DNA of 54,273 nucleotides from Chloroflexota bacterium (GTDB lineage Bacteria; Chloroflexota; Dehalococcoidia; UBA2979): NCBI GenBank assembly GCA_947479915.1, contig CANKAU010000012.1, positions 1 to 54,273 on the forward strand, read 5' to 3'. Below are positions 15,633-24,750 of this stretch, one piece after another (position 1 is the first letter of the stretch; every line of letters begins with the position of its first letter). The position numbers and the translations under genes were made by a program. The notes under the pieces are model-generated. The model ran no database searches, was not told the origin of the DNA, and saw nothing but the letters and a program-made list of their open reading frames with translations.

Positions 15633-16963
15633 GGCATCGCGCCGAGGTGGGCGTCGACGATCGCGCCGAGCGTCGGCTCGCCGGCGTCGGCGTACTCGTA
15701 GCGCGCGCGCACCACCGGCCGGTCGAGGCGCAGCAGCGCCGCCAGGTCAATCGGCGTGCCGGCCACCACCACCACGTCCGGCGGGATCGCCTCGATCGTC
15801 GCGCGGAGCTCCCCGAGCTGCGCGTCGTCGTAGCCGAGTGCCGGCAGCACCGCGCCGAGGTGGGGGAATCGCCGGAACGCCTCGGCGACGGAGCCCGTCG
15901 CGAACGGGCGCGGGTCGATGATCTCGCTCGCCCCTGCCTCGCGCGCGGCGACCGTGCCCGCGCCGAAGACCATGCCCCCGTGGGTCAGCGTCGGCCCGTC
16001 GTCAACGACGAGCACGCGCTTGCCTCGGACGGCGCTCGGATCGTCGAGGGTGACGGGGGAGGCGGCGCGCACCAGCGTGGCTCGCGGGTTCAGCCGGCGG
16101 GCCTCGTCTTCGGTTGCGGCGATTTGCTCGGGTGTGGCGGCGTCGGTCTTGGTGATCACCACCACGTCCGCCATGCGCACCACCGCCTCGCCGGGGTGAT
16201 AGCGGTCCGCCTGGCCCGGGCGCAGCGCATCGATCAGCACGATATGCAGCGTGGGCCGGAGGAACGGGAAGTCGTTATTGCCGCCGTCCCAGACCAGGAC
16301 GTCGGCCTCCCGTTCCGCAGCGTCCAGGATCGCGGCGTAGTCGACGCCGGCGAACACCGCGCTCCCGGCGGCGATGTGCGGCTCGTACTCCTCGCGCTCC
16401 TCGGCGGTGCAGTTGGCCGTGACGAGGTCCGCCATCGACGCAAAGCGCTGGACGCGCTGCGCCTCCAGGTCACCGTACGGCATCGGATGGCGGATGACGG
16501 CGGTGCGCAACCCGCGCTCACGGATGCGGCGGTTCAGATAGCGCGCGGTCTGCGACTTCCCCGTGCCGGTGCGCGCCGCGGAGATCGCGATCACCGGGCG
16601 GTGCGCCGTGAGCATGGTGCGCTCCGGCCCGAGCAGTTCGACGTCGGCGCCCGTCGCGAGCGCGCGCGACGCGATGTGCATCACCGTCTCGTGAGTGACG
16701 TCGCTGTAGGAGAAGACCACGGTGTCGGCGCGGTGCTCGCCGATCACCCGCTCCAGATCGGCCTCCCGCAGGATCGGAATGCCCTCGGGGTAGCGCGGCC
16801 CCGCGAGGGCGGCGGGGTAGCGCCGGTCGTCGATGCCGGGGATCTGCGCCGCGGTGAAGGCGACGACCTCGACGTTCGGATCGTTGCGATAGGCGACGTT
16901 GAAGTTGTGGAAGTCGCGCCCGGCGGCACCGACGATCACGACTCGCTGCGAGCGTGGGCGCAT
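15629..16963 (-). CDS. Cyclic 2,3-diphosphoglycerate synthetase-like P-loop protein (COG2403)
   Basis: 444 residues. An N-terminal Rossmann-like domain (VVIVGAAGRDFHNFNVAYRN) precedes a P-loop ISAARTGTGKSQTARYLNRR near residue 130-148 and a VWDGGNNDFPF segment. It matches the family of archaeal cyclic 2,3-diphosphoglycerate synthetase and predicted GTPases in COG2403. In methanogens the product is a thermoprotectant and phosphate store; in bacteria the role is unsettled. It overlaps the YkgJ-like gene by GTGA and lies 93 bp after btuD. Confidence 0.85.
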   Translation of the reverse strand: MRPRSQRVVIVGAAGRDFHNFNVAYRNDPNVEVVAFTAAQIPGIDDRRYPAALAGPRYPEGIPILREADLERVIGEHRADTVVFSYSDVTHETVMHIASRALATGADVELLGPERTMLTAHRPVIAISAARTGTGKSQTARYLNRRIRERGLRTAVIRHPMPYGDLEAQRVQRFASMADLVTANCTAEEREEYEPHIAAGSAVFAGVDYAAILDAAEREADVLVWDGGNNDFPFLRPTLHIVLIDALRPGQADRYHPGEAVVRMADVVVITKTDAATPEQIAATEDEARRLNPRATLVRAASPVTLDDPSAVRGKRVLVVDDGPTLTHGGMVFGAGTVAAREAGASEIIDPRPFATGSVAEAFRRFPHLGAVLPALGYDDAQLGELRATIEAIPPDVVVVAGTPIDLAALLRLDRPVVRARYEYADAGEPTLGAIVDAHLGAMP

Positions 16964-17056
16964 CTCGACCTCGGTTCCGTGGGGGGTGGCTGCTCGTCTA
17001 TCGCACCACAGGTGCGCCCCGCGCGTGAGCCTCGACGCTGCTGGGGGCCGCGAAGG

Positions 17057-17857
17057 TCAGCGCACGGCGGGGACGACCAGCGGTGCGCCCGTCTCCGGGT
17101 GCGCCAGCAGCGTGACGTACGGCCCGTACACGCGCGCGAGGTGCTCCGCGGTCACCACCTCGGCCGGTGCGCCCGCGGCGACCACGCGGCCGTCGTGCAG
17201 CAGCACCAGCCGGTCGCACCAAGCGGCGGCGAGGCTGAGGTCGTGGATCACCATCAGTACCCCGGCCCCGTCATCCGCAAGCGTGCGGACGACCTGCAGG
17301 ATCTCCCCCTGCGCGCTCGCGTCGAGGCCTGCCGTGGGTTCGTCCAGCAGCAGCAGGCGCGGTTCCTGCGCGAGCGCCCGTGCGATGAAGGCCCGTCGTC
17401 GCTCGCCACCGGACAGCGTGCCGAGCATGCGGTCCGCGAGTGCCTCGCACCCGGCGCGCGCCATCGCCTGCCCGGCGATCGCCCGGTCGCGGGCGCTCTC
17501 GCGGCCGAGCAGCCCGAGGTGCGGGAACCGTCCGATGAGCACGAGTTCCCGGACGAGCATCGTCGCGGGCGCCTCGGGCAGTTGCTCGACCACGGCCATC
17601 GTGCGGGCACGCTCGCGCCCCGGCTGCGTCTCAAGCGGGACGCCGTCGAGGCGCACCATGCCCGCGCTGTGCCGCAGGAGGCCGGTGACCGCGCGCACCA
17701 GCGTCGTCTTCCCGGCTCCGTTCGGCCCGATCACGCCCACCAGTTCGCCCGGGGCGACGTGCAATGTGACGCCGCGCAGCAGGGCGCGCCCGCCGACCTC
17801 GGCGTGGAGGTCGTGGACGTCGAGTAGGGGCGGACGCACCGGGGCCGCGGCGGTCAC
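17057..17857 (-). CDS. btuD: Cobalamin ABC transporter ATP-binding protein
   Basis: 266 residues from a GTG overlapping the permease stop by four bases. Walker A GPNGAGKTT, signature LSGGERRR, Walker B LLLLDEPTAG and the switch histidine in VIHDLS are all intact. The FepC/BtuD subfamily serves B12 and iron-siderophore importers; the cobalamin riboswitch upstream favours B12. It energises BtuC from the cytoplasmic side. No binding protein (BtuF) lies in this window, so it must be encoded elsewhere. Confidence 0.88.
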   Translation of the reverse strand: MTAAAPVRPPLLDVHDLHAEVGGRALLRGVTLHVAPGELVGVIGPNGAGKTTLVRAVTGLLRHSAGMVRLDGVPLETQPGRERARTMAVVEQLPEAPATMLVRELVLIGRFPHLGLLGRESARDRAIAGQAMARAGCEALADRMLGTLSGGERRRAFIARALAQEPRLLLLDEPTAGLDASAQGEILQVVRTLADDGAGVLMVIHDLSLAAAWCDRLVLLHDGRVVAAGAPAEVVTAEHLARVYGPYVTLLAHPETGAPLVVPAVR

Positions 17858-18888
17858 AGCGATCCGCCTCGACCGCGCCGCAGCAGGTACAGGAAGAACG
17901 GCGCGCCGAGGATCTCCGTAACGATGCCCACGGGCACCTCCTGCGGTGCGAGCGCGCGCCGCGCCACGAGGTCGATCGCGATCACGAACGCGGCGCCGAG
18001 GATCGCGGTCAGCGGCAGCAGCCGCCGATAGTCATTGCCGGAGAGCATGCGCACCGCGTGCGGCACGATCAGTCCGACGAAGCCAATCACCCCGGCCACC
18101 GCCACCGCAGCCGCGGCCATCACCGAGGCCGCGGCCAGGACGATGATCTTCGTGCGGGTGACATCGACGCCGAGGTGCGCGGCCTGCTCCTCGTCCAGTT
18201 GCAGCACGTTGAGCGCGCGTGCCTGTACCAGCACGATCACCGCGCCGACCACGAAGTACGGGAGCGCCATCAGCAGCCGCGGCCAGGACGCGGTGTTAAA
18301 GCCTCCGAACAGGAACGAGAAGATCGGGAACGTTCTCGGCCCGCCCGTGAGCAGCATGAACGAGGTGATCCCGGACGCGATCGCCGAGATCGCGACCCCC
18401 GCCAGCACCAGCGTCGCGTTGTTCGACAGCCCACCGGTCCTCGACAGCGCGTAGACGAGCGCGACCGCGATGCACGCGCCGACGAACGCGAATAGCGGCA
18501 CCCAGCCGAACCCGTACGAGTCGATCGGCAGTGGGGACACGATCGCGATCGACGCGCCGAGTGCGGCCCCCGACGCGACCCCGAGGAGGAACGGGTCGGC
18601 GAGCGGGTTACGGAACACGCCCTGGTACGCGGCCCCGGAGTACGACAGCGCGGCGCCCACCACGCCCGCTGCAGCGACCCGCGGCAGGCGCACGTCGAAC
18701 AGGATGCGCTGCCACGACTCCGGCGCCTCCGCCGCGACGCTGATGAACGGCAGCCGGTCGAGGAGCATCGCGAGTGCGGTGGACAGCGGGATCGCCGTCG
18801 TGCCCTGCGTCACCGCCAGCAGCGCGACGACCGCGAGCAGCAGCGTCGCGCCGGCGAACGGGCCGAGCGTGCGGACGCGCGCGCGCAT
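17854..18888 (-). CDS. btuC: Cobalamin ABC transporter permease (FecCD family)
   Basis: 344 residues from the ATG at 18888, which sits directly before the first membrane helix (FAGATLLLAVVALLAV). A GTG at 18951, three bases after GGGGGG, would add 21 residues and has the better ribosome site. About ten hydrophobic helices, plus GAAYQGVFRNPLADPFLLGVASGAALGA and FVGLIVPHAVRM, are hallmark FecCD segments. It forms the membrane channel for B12 import with BtuD. The cobalamin aptamer ends about 170 bp upstream. Confidence 0.88.
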   Translation of the reverse strand: MRARVRTLGPFAGATLLLAVVALLAVTQGTTAIPLSTALAMLLDRLPFISVAAEAPESWQRILFDVRLPRVAAAGVVGAALSYSGAAYQGVFRNPLADPFLLGVASGAALGASIAIVSPLPIDSYGFGWVPLFAFVGACIAVALVYALSRTGGLSNNATLVLAGVAISAIASGITSFMLLTGGPRTFPIFSFLFGGFNTASWPRLLMALPYFVVGAVIVLVQARALNVLQLDEEQAAHLGVDVTRTKIIVLAAASVMAAAAVAVAGVIGFVGLIVPHAVRMLSGNDYRRLLPLTAILGAAFVIAIDLVARRALAPQEVPVGIVTEILGAPFFLYLLRRGRGGSL

Positions 18889-19056
18889 CGATCGGCGCGG
18901 GGCGTCGAGGATTCCGGGTTCGTCCGTGGGCTGGGCGCTGGCTCCGAGCACGATCCCCCCGAGGCGGGGCGAGGGGGAGACAGGAGCGCGCATGCAAAGC
19001 GAGAGCAATGCGGAGACGCGTGCCCGCCGTCGCCTGTCCTCGCAGGTTCGACAAGG

Positions 19057-19161
19057 GACGCGGGTCGGTGTCCTGACTCTCGGTGCGCGCCCTGGGCCTC
19101 GCACCGATCACAGTTGCGGGACAGCGCCGGATTCGCACCGGACTTCCCCGAGCACCGCGTC
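19057..19161 (-). ncRNA. Cobalamin riboswitch
   Basis: On the minus strand the leader of btuC reads GGGGAAGTCCGGTGCGAATC, then GCTGTCCCGCAACTGTGATC, then GAGTCAGGACACCGAC: the B12-box and core of the adenosylcobalamin aptamer. The closing P1 stem is visible as GACGCGG (19155-19161) with CCGCGTC (19057-19063). It should lower btuCD expression when B12 is plentiful. A run that can pair CCCCCTCG with CGAGG/GGGGG around 18950-18980 may be the switch that hides the ribosome site. Confidence 0.95.
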
Positions 19162-19211
19162 GTAACCGGGCGAGTGTAGCGCGGACGCGTGCGGAGTGGG
19201 GGAGCGTCCGG

Positions 19212-20183
19212 CTAGTCGAGGCCGTTGAGGGTGGCGCTCTCCGCCTGCGAGAGCGGGGAGGCGGCACGCAGTTCACGCAGACGATTGATGCGATCGGCGA
19301 TCGGCGGGTGGGTGGTGAACAGCCCAGCCGCGCGCTCTTCGAACTTCTTGATCGGATTCACGATGTAGAGGTGCTGCGTCGCACGGTTGGCGACCTCCAG
19401 TACCTCGCGATCCGTCGCGATCGCGGCGAGCGCCCGCTCGAGGCCGACCGGGTTGCGGGTCAGCTCAACGGACGTCGCGTCCGCGAGGTATTCACGCTGG
19501 CGGCTCACGGACATCTGCACGAGGCGCGCCGCGATCGGCGCCAGGATCGCGAGGACGACCGCGACCACCATCATGATCGCCTGCAGTCCTCCGCCGTTGT
19601 CGTTCCTCGAGCGCCGCTGCCCACCGCCGAACCACAGGCTGCGCATGAACATGTCGGACAGCAGCGCGATGCCGCCGACGAGGACGCCGACGAGAAGCAT
19701 GAACCGGATGTCGAGGTTGCGGACGTGTCCCATCTCGTGCGCGATCACGCCCTGGAGCGCCTCGCGATCGAGCTTCTGCAGGAGACCGATGGTGATCGCG
19801 ATCGACGCGTGCTCCGGGTCGCGTCCCGTCGCGAACGCGTTGGGCGCGGTGTCGTCGATGAGATAGACCTTCGGCATCGGCACGTTGGCCGCGATCGCCA
19901 TCTCCTGCACCACGTTCAGCAGCTGCTGGTCGCGCACCGGATCGGCGGCTATCGCCCCGGACGCGGCGAGGACGATCGCATCGCCCTGGTAGTACGAGCC
20001 GACCGACATGACGATGCCGAGGACGAGCGCGATCACGGTGAACCCGGCGCCGCCCACTGCGTACCCCGTGTACGCGAAGCCGATGCTGAAGCCGAGCGCT
20101 GCGAGGAGCAGCGCCACGCTGAGCATCAGCAGGAGCGACAGGCGGCGGTTCGCCGTCTGCTGGTCGTAGAAGGTGGAGCGCAT
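19212..20183 (-). CDS. htpX: M48 family zinc metalloprotease (HtpX-like)
   Basis: 323 residues. Two N-terminal membrane helices (about 15-35 and 40-60), then the zinc motif HEMGH with the third ligand in REYLADATSVELT, and two more hydrophobic stretches between. HtpX degrades damaged membrane proteins at the inner membrane. It follows the LemA gene by 12 bp, a pairing seen in many genomes. The start ATG is directly after the LemA stop. Confidence 0.93.
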   Translation of the reverse strand: MRSTFYDQQTANRRLSLLLMLSVALLLAALGFSIGFAYTGYAVGGAGFTVIALVLGIVMSVGSYYQGDAIVLAASGAIAADPVRDQQLLNVVQEMAIAANVPMPKVYLIDDTAPNAFATGRDPEHASIAITIGLLQKLDREALQGVIAHEMGHVRNLDIRFMLLVGVLVGGIALLSDMFMRSLWFGGGQRRSRNDNGGGLQAIMMVVAVVLAILAPIAARLVQMSVSRQREYLADATSVELTRNPVGLERALAAIATDREVLEVANRATQHLYIVNPIKKFEERAAGLFTTHPPIADRINRLRELRAASPLSQAESATLNGLD

Positions 20184-20195
20184 GGCGTCCGCCGG

Positions 20196-20756
20196 TTAGC
20201 GGAGTTTGACCTCGGGCACGGCCTGGGCCTCCGGCCCGGCGTCGAAGAAGTCGCGCCGGGCGAAGCCGAACATCCCCGCGATGATCGAGGACGGCACCGT
20301 GGCGATCGTGGTGTTGTACGCCAGCACAGTGGCGTTGTAGTGCTGCCGCGAAAACGAGATCTGGTTCTCGGTGGTCGTCAGTTCCTCCTGCAGCTGCCCC
20401 ACGTTCTCGGAGGCGCGGAGCTGCGGGTAGTTCTCCATGACCGCGAACAGCGAGCGCAGCGTGCCGGTCAGCTGGTTCTCAGCGGCGGCGGACTGCGCCG
20501 GGCCCTGTGCCCCAGCGGTGACCGCGTTCGCGCGGGCCTCGGTGACCTTCGTCAGGACGTCCTGCTCGAAGTCCATGTAGCCCTTGACCGCGTTCACGAG
20601 GTTCGGGATCAGGTCGTGACGGCGCTTGAGCTGCACGTCGATCTGCGCCCATGCCTCGTCCACGCGCAGTCGTGACCGCACGAGGCCGTTGTACATACCG
20701 ATGACGATGACCGCGAGGACGACGATGACGCCGATCGCGACGAGGAGGGTGATCAT
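20196..20756 (-). CDS. lemA: LemA family membrane protein
   Basis: 186 residues. One N-terminal helix (LLVAIGVIVVLAVIVIGMYN) is followed by the conserved coiled-coil body VDEAWAQIDVQLKRRHDLIPNLV and YPQLRASENVGQLQEEL. LemA proteins have a short outside N-terminus and a long helical bundle; the function is unknown but linkage to HtpX proteases is common. It is likely the first gene of a two-gene operon. Confidence 0.93.
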   Translation of the reverse strand: MITLLVAIGVIVVLAVIVIGMYNGLVRSRLRVDEAWAQIDVQLKRRHDLIPNLVNAVKGYMDFEQDVLTKVTEARANAVTAGAQGPAQSAAAENQLTGTLRSLFAVMENYPQLRASENVGQLQEELTTTENQISFSRQHYNATVLAYNTTIATVPSSIIAGMFGFARRDFFDAGPEAQAVPEVKLR

Positions 20757-20893
20757 TGCGTGCGCGCTCCGTCTCCGCCCGTGACGCCGCCACCGCTGGC
20801 GAGCCGCCCGAGGGGTGCGAACTGGTGATCTGAGGATACGCCGCTCACCCGCGCGCGTGTGTGATGAAAGTGTCCCCGGCGCGCTCCGCCGGC

Positions 20894-21265
20894 CTAGCGG
20901 CGGAAATGCTCCTGCTCGTCCAGGAAGCGCTCCTGCACCTCCTCGTCCACGGGGTCGGCGACGCGGCGGAACGCCGCGAGCATCTCCTCGGCCGCAGCGG
21001 TGAGCTTCGACTGGCCGCCCGAGGCGCCACCGGAGCCGGAGTCCAGCAACGGCGTCCCGGCTGCCGCCTCGATCTCGCGGAGCTTCTTCCAGGCGGTGCG
21101 GTTCGGCAGACCCAGCACATCAGCGGCGGCGGCGACGGAACCCTCGCGCTCGACGGCCTCCAGGAGGCGGGCACGGTACTCGGACATCACGATCTGGCCA
21201 TCGCGCTCGATCCAGACCTTGGAACGGACACGCAGCACGGTGCTGCGTCGGCGCGGCTCAGTCAT
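20894..21265 (-). CDS. ModE-like winged-helix regulator (molybdate/tungstate)
   Basis: 123 residues with only the DNA-binding half of ModE. RARLLEAVEREGSVAAAADVLGLPNRTAWKKLREIEAAAG is the LysR-type helix-turn-helix seen in ModE, followed by GGQSKLTAAAEEML. No MOP (molybdate-binding) domain follows, so ligand sensing, if any, must be by another part. It is divergent from tupA; repression of the transporter is a reasonable inference. Confidence 0.85.
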   Translation of the reverse strand: MTEPRRRSTVLRVRSKVWIERDGQIVMSEYRARLLEAVEREGSVAAAADVLGLPNRTAWKKLREIEAAAGTPLLDSGSGGASGGQSKLTAAAEEMLAAFRRVADPVDEEVQERFLDEQEHFRR

Positions 21266-21378
21266 GTCTCGACCTCCCCGCTCCGTCGCGCCTCGCTCGC
21301 TCGCGGATCGCGTGATAGCGTGTTGCAGCGTTGGGCAGCACGATCTCGCCCTCTCGATGCAGCCTGAAGGGCCCGCCG

Positions 21379-22287
21379 ATGCGACTTCGCTCTCTCATCT
21401 TCTCGATCGCAGCGATCCCTGCGCTCCTGCTCGCCGCCTGCGGCACCGCCGAGACGCCGAAGGCGCCCGCGCCGTCCGCGACCACCGCTCCTGCGACGCC
21501 CACGGCTTCGCCGACGCCGACCGCGGTCAAGAGTAGCGGCAAGGAACTGATCCTCGCGACCACCACCAGCACGCAGGACAGCGGGCTGCTGGACGTTATT
21601 GTGCCGCTCTACGAGAAGCAGACCGGCGACAAGGTGAAGGTCATCGCCGTCGGCTCCGGCGCCGCCCTGGAGCTCGGCCGGAAGGGGAACGCTGACGTGC
21701 TGCTGGTGCACTCCCCGGCCGCCGAGGAGGCCTACATGAAGGAGGGCGCGGGCATCAACCGCACCCGCGTCATGTACAACGACTTCGTGATCGTCGGCCC
21801 CGCCGCCGACCCGGCGAAGATCAAGGGCATGAAGGACTCCGCCGCCGCGATGAAGGCGATCCAGGACGCGAAGGCGCCGTTCTACAGCCGCGGCGACAAC
21901 TCCGGTACGCACGCCGCGGAGCAGACGCTCTGGAAGGCCGCGAACCTCGCCGTGCCGAAGGGCCAGCCGTGGTACGCCGAGACCGGGCAGGGCATGGGCG
22001 CCACGCTGACGGTCGCGCTCGAGAAGAACGGCTACACCATCAGCGATCGCGCCACCTGGCTGGCCAGCGCGAAGAAGGACCAGCAGCCGATCCTCGTCGA
22101 GGGTGACGCGAAGCTGTTCAATGTCTATCACGTGATCCCGGTGAACCCGGAGAAGTTCCCCGCGGTCAACAAGACCAGCGCCGAGCAGTTCCGCCAGTTC
22201 ATGGTCGCGAAGGACACGCTGAGCGTGATCGGTAACTTCGGCAAGGACAAGTACGGCGCGCCGCTGTTCATCGCCTACACGGAGTAG
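21379..22287 (+). CDS. tupA: Tungstate ABC transporter substrate-binding lipoprotein
   Basis: 302 residues. A signal peptide ends at lipobox LLAAC (Cys21), then a Pro/Thr linker. The mature part starts ILATTTSTQDSGLLDVI, the TupA hallmark with the anion-binding TTTS, and contains SRGDNSGTH, the second ligand loop. This family binds tungstate far more tightly than molybdate. Start set at the ATG after AAGG; the longer in-frame start adds polar residues before the signal peptide. It is first of tupABC. Confidence 0.92.
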   Translation: MRLRSLIFSIAAIPALLLAACGTAETPKAPAPSATTAPATPTASPTPTAVKSSGKELILATTTSTQDSGLLDVIVPLYEKQTGDKVKVIAVGSGAALELGRKGNADVLLVHSPAAEEAYMKEGAGINRTRVMYNDFVIVGPAADPAKIKGMKDSAAAMKAIQDAKAPFYSRGDNSGTHAAEQTLWKAANLAVPKGQPWYAETGQGMGATLTVALEKNGYTISDRATWLASAKKDQQPILVEGDAKLFNVYHVIPVNPEKFPAVNKTSAEQFRQFMVAKDTLSVIGNFGKDKYGAPLFIAYTE

Positions 22288-22314
22288 GCCGCGGCCCCCG
22301 CAGGAGCGCCTCGC

Positions 22315-23013
22315 ATGGACCTGCTGCTCGAGGCGCTCCGCGAGGCGTGGCGTCTGCTGCTGACCGGTGACGCGGATGTCTACGACGTCACGCTGCGCAC
22401 CGCCCTGATCACGGGCACCTCCACGGCGCTCTCCACGGTCGTCGGCGTGCCCGCCGGCCTGGCAATCGCCCTCGCGAGGTTCCCGGGGCAGCGGTGGCTG
22501 GTTGCGCTGTCCAACGCGGGAATGGGCATGCCGCCCGTCGTCGCCGGGCTCATCGTCAGCATGCTGCTGTGGCGCTCCGGTCCGTTCGGTAGTCTCGGGC
22601 TGATCTACACCCCCGCGGCGATGGTGATCGCGCAGGTCGTCATCGCCACGCCGCTGATCATTGCGGTCAGTGCGGGTGCTGTGATGGCGCTCCCCCCGAC
22701 ACTGCATCTCCAGATCCGGGCGATGGGCGCGGGCACGTTCCAGTACCTCTACCTCGTCGCGCGCGAGGCGCGGCTGCCGCTGCTGGTCGCAGTCATGGCG
22801 GGGTTCGGCTCGGTCATCTCCGAAGTCGGTGCGTCGATGATGGTGGGCGGGAACCTCGCGGGTGACACCCGTGTGCTGACGACCGCCGCCGTGCTGGAGG
22901 TCAGTCGAGGGCGCTTCGGAACAGCGCTGGCGCTGGGCATCATCCTCCTGATCCTCGTCCTCGCGATCGCCATCCTGCTCACCGTCGCTCAGCAGCGGCA
23001 GCAGCGCAGATGA
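22315..23013 (+). CDS. tupB: Tungstate ABC transporter permease
   Basis: 232 residues with five to six membrane helices. The cytoplasmic loop EARLPLLVAVMAGFGSVISEVGA carries the EAA-type coupling helix that docks on the ATPase. CAGGAG stands upstream of the ATG. It lies 27 bp after tupA and overlaps tupC by ATGA. Confidence 0.92.
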   Translation: MDLLLEALREAWRLLLTGDADVYDVTLRTALITGTSTALSTVVGVPAGLAIALARFPGQRWLVALSNAGMGMPPVVAGLIVSMLLWRSGPFGSLGLIYTPAAMVIAQVVIATPLIIAVSAGAVMALPPTLHLQIRAMGAGTFQYLYLVAREARLPLLVAVMAGFGSVISEVGASMMVGGNLAGDTRVLTTAAVLEVSRGRFGTALALGIILLILVLAIAILLTVAQQRQQRR

Positions 23014-24035
23014 CCCCGTCCGGAACGACCCCGGCGCTTGCGATCGACGGCCTCCGCGTGCGCCGGGGCACACGCGACGTGCTTCGCCTCGACGGCCTTC
23101 AGGTCGCCGCGGGAGAGACGCTGGCTGTGCTCGGCCCGAACGGGGCAGGGAAGTCCACGCTGCTGCTCACGGCAGCGCTGCTGCTCGATCCAGCGGAGGG
23201 CGACGTCCGCATCTTCGGGCGCAGCCCTGCCGAGGCAGGCCGGACGGCGCTGCGTCGCGAGACGGCGACCGTCTTCCAGGACGCGGCGCTGCTGGACATG
23301 TCAGCCCGCGCCAACATCGAAACCGCGCTGGGGCTGCACGGCGTCCCGCGCGCCGTCCGTCGCGACCGCGCGCTCCACTGGCTGGAGCGCCTCGGCGTGG
23401 CACACCTCAAGGACGCGCGTCCGCACACGCTGTCGGGCGGGGAAGCGCAGCGTGTGAGCCTCGCGCGGGCCTTCGCGGTGCAGCCGCGCCTCATCTTCCT
23501 CGACGAGCCGTTCGCGAGCGTGGACTACGTGACGCGCGCTGAGCTGGTTGGTGAGGTGCGGGCGGTGCTGGCGAGCGAGGGCACCGCCGCACTCCTCGTC
23601 ACCCACGACCACAGCGAGGCGGAACTGCTCGCCTCGCGCGCACTCGTGCTCGTCGACGGCGACCGCGCCCAGATCGGGCCTGTCGAAGAGGTCTTCAGCG
23701 CGCCCGCCTCCCTCGAGGTCGCGCGCTTCCTCGGCTACTCAGTGCTGCCGGCCGCGCTGCTCGCGCGCATGTTGGGCATCGCCGCGACGCGTGAGTGGGG
23801 GCTCGTCCCCCCGCGCTCCGTGCGCGTCCCGGCAGACGGCGAGGTCGCCTCCGGCCCGGTCGTCTCCGGAACGGTGCTGGCAGTGCAGGGCGCGCTGGGG
23901 CAGGGACGCGTGCTGGTTGATGTCGGTGCCCCGTTGGCCGCCGAAATCGCCGTCTCTCGGATTCGAGTGCTCGGCCTGCAGCCCGGAGCGCCTGTCAGGC
24001 TGTGCCTCGACCCGGCGCGGATCGCCTGGCTGTAG
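23010..24035 (+). CDS. tupC: Tungstate ABC transporter ATP-binding protein
   Basis: 341 residues. Walker A GPNGAGKST, signature LSGGEAQRVSLA, Walker B RLIFLDEPFA and switch VTHDHSEA are intact. The last 80 residues (SGTVLAVQGALGQGRVLVDVG) form a TOBE-like extension, used in other molybdate/tungstate ATPases for oxyanion feedback. The ATG overlaps tupB by four bases. Tungstate would serve W- or Mo-cofactor enzymes. Confidence 0.9.
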   Translation: MTPSGTTPALAIDGLRVRRGTRDVLRLDGLQVAAGETLAVLGPNGAGKSTLLLTAALLLDPAEGDVRIFGRSPAEAGRTALRRETATVFQDAALLDMSARANIETALGLHGVPRAVRRDRALHWLERLGVAHLKDARPHTLSGGEAQRVSLARAFAVQPRLIFLDEPFASVDYVTRAELVGEVRAVLASEGTAALLVTHDHSEAELLASRALVLVDGDRAQIGPVEEVFSAPASLEVARFLGYSVLPAALLARMLGIAATREWGLVPPRSVRVPADGEVASGPVVSGTVLAVQGALGQGRVLVDVGAPLAAEIAVSRIRVLGLQPGAPVRLCLDPARIAWL

Positions 24036-24113
24036 GTACCCCCACCGTGGTGGCCTCGGCCCGCGGGCGATGCCCTATCCTCCACGTCACGAAGCAATGA
24101 AAGCGGGCGTGTG

Positions 24114-24734
24114 ATGGCGGTCGACGAGAAGTTCGACGATGGCGAGAGCGACGAGGAACTCCGGAAGCACGGGCCGGTGGAGCAGCGCGTGGGCCGCTGG
24201 GTCGGCTTGTTCCCGAAGAAGCACCCGCTCGTCCTGCTGAACACCGGCAACGGCAAGGGCAAGACCAGCGCTGCCCTTGGCGTCACCATGCGTGCGTGGG
24301 GCCGAGGCTGGAAGATCTGCTGGCTCCAGTTCATCAAGAGCAAAGGCTCGCACTACGGCGAGACCTACGCCGCCGAGCGCATGGGGATCGAGATGCTTTC
24401 GCTGGGCGACGGCTTCACGTGGCTCTCCGAGAACATCGAACACGACATCGCGCTCGCGCAGGAGGCCTGGGAGCTCGCGCGCGACAAGATCAACTCCGGC
24501 GAGTTCGACCTCGTGGTGCTGGATGAAGTGACGTACCCGATCACGTACGGCTGGCTCGCCGTGGACGAGGTCATCCAGACACTCCGCGACCGCCCCGCGA
24601 ACGTGGACATCATCATGACCGGCCGCGACGCCGACCCGGCACTCATCGAGTTCGCGGACACCGTGACCGAGATGCGCGAGGTGAAGCACGTCTACCAGAC
24701 CGGCGTGAAGGCACAGCCGGGCATCGACTACTAG
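24114..24734 (+). CDS. cobO: Corrinoid adenosyltransferase (CobO/BtuR type)
   Basis: 206 residues. The P-loop NTGNGKGKTSAALG at about residues 42-55 is diagnostic; GRGWKICWLQFIKS and LDEVTYPI complete the family core. It transfers the 5'-deoxyadenosyl group of ATP to Co(I) corrinoid, giving adenosylcobalamin, the form needed by the CarH-like regulator upstream. A GTG immediately before the ATG is a possible start. The N-terminal 35 residues are a charged extension common in the family. Confidence 0.93.
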   Translation: MAVDEKFDDGESDEELRKHGPVEQRVGRWVGLFPKKHPLVLLNTGNGKGKTSAALGVTMRAWGRGWKICWLQFIKSKGSHYGETYAAERMGIEMLSLGDGFTWLSENIEHDIALAQEAWELARDKINSGEFDLVVLDEVTYPITYGWLAVDEVIQTLRDRPANVDIIMTGRDADPALIEFADTVTEMREVKHVYQTGVKAQPGIDY

Positions 24735-24750
24735 CGCAGCGGGAGCCCTG

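Noticed and set aside
15572-17827. A 751-codon plus-strand open frame antisense to the B12 operon
   Set aside because: It is low-complexity Arg/Ala/His-rich, a codon-bias shadow of the minus-strand genes, which have clear families and riboswitch control.
21266-21378. Possible ModE box between the regulator and tupA
   Set aside because: I could not find a convincing inverted repeat resembling the known ModE site.
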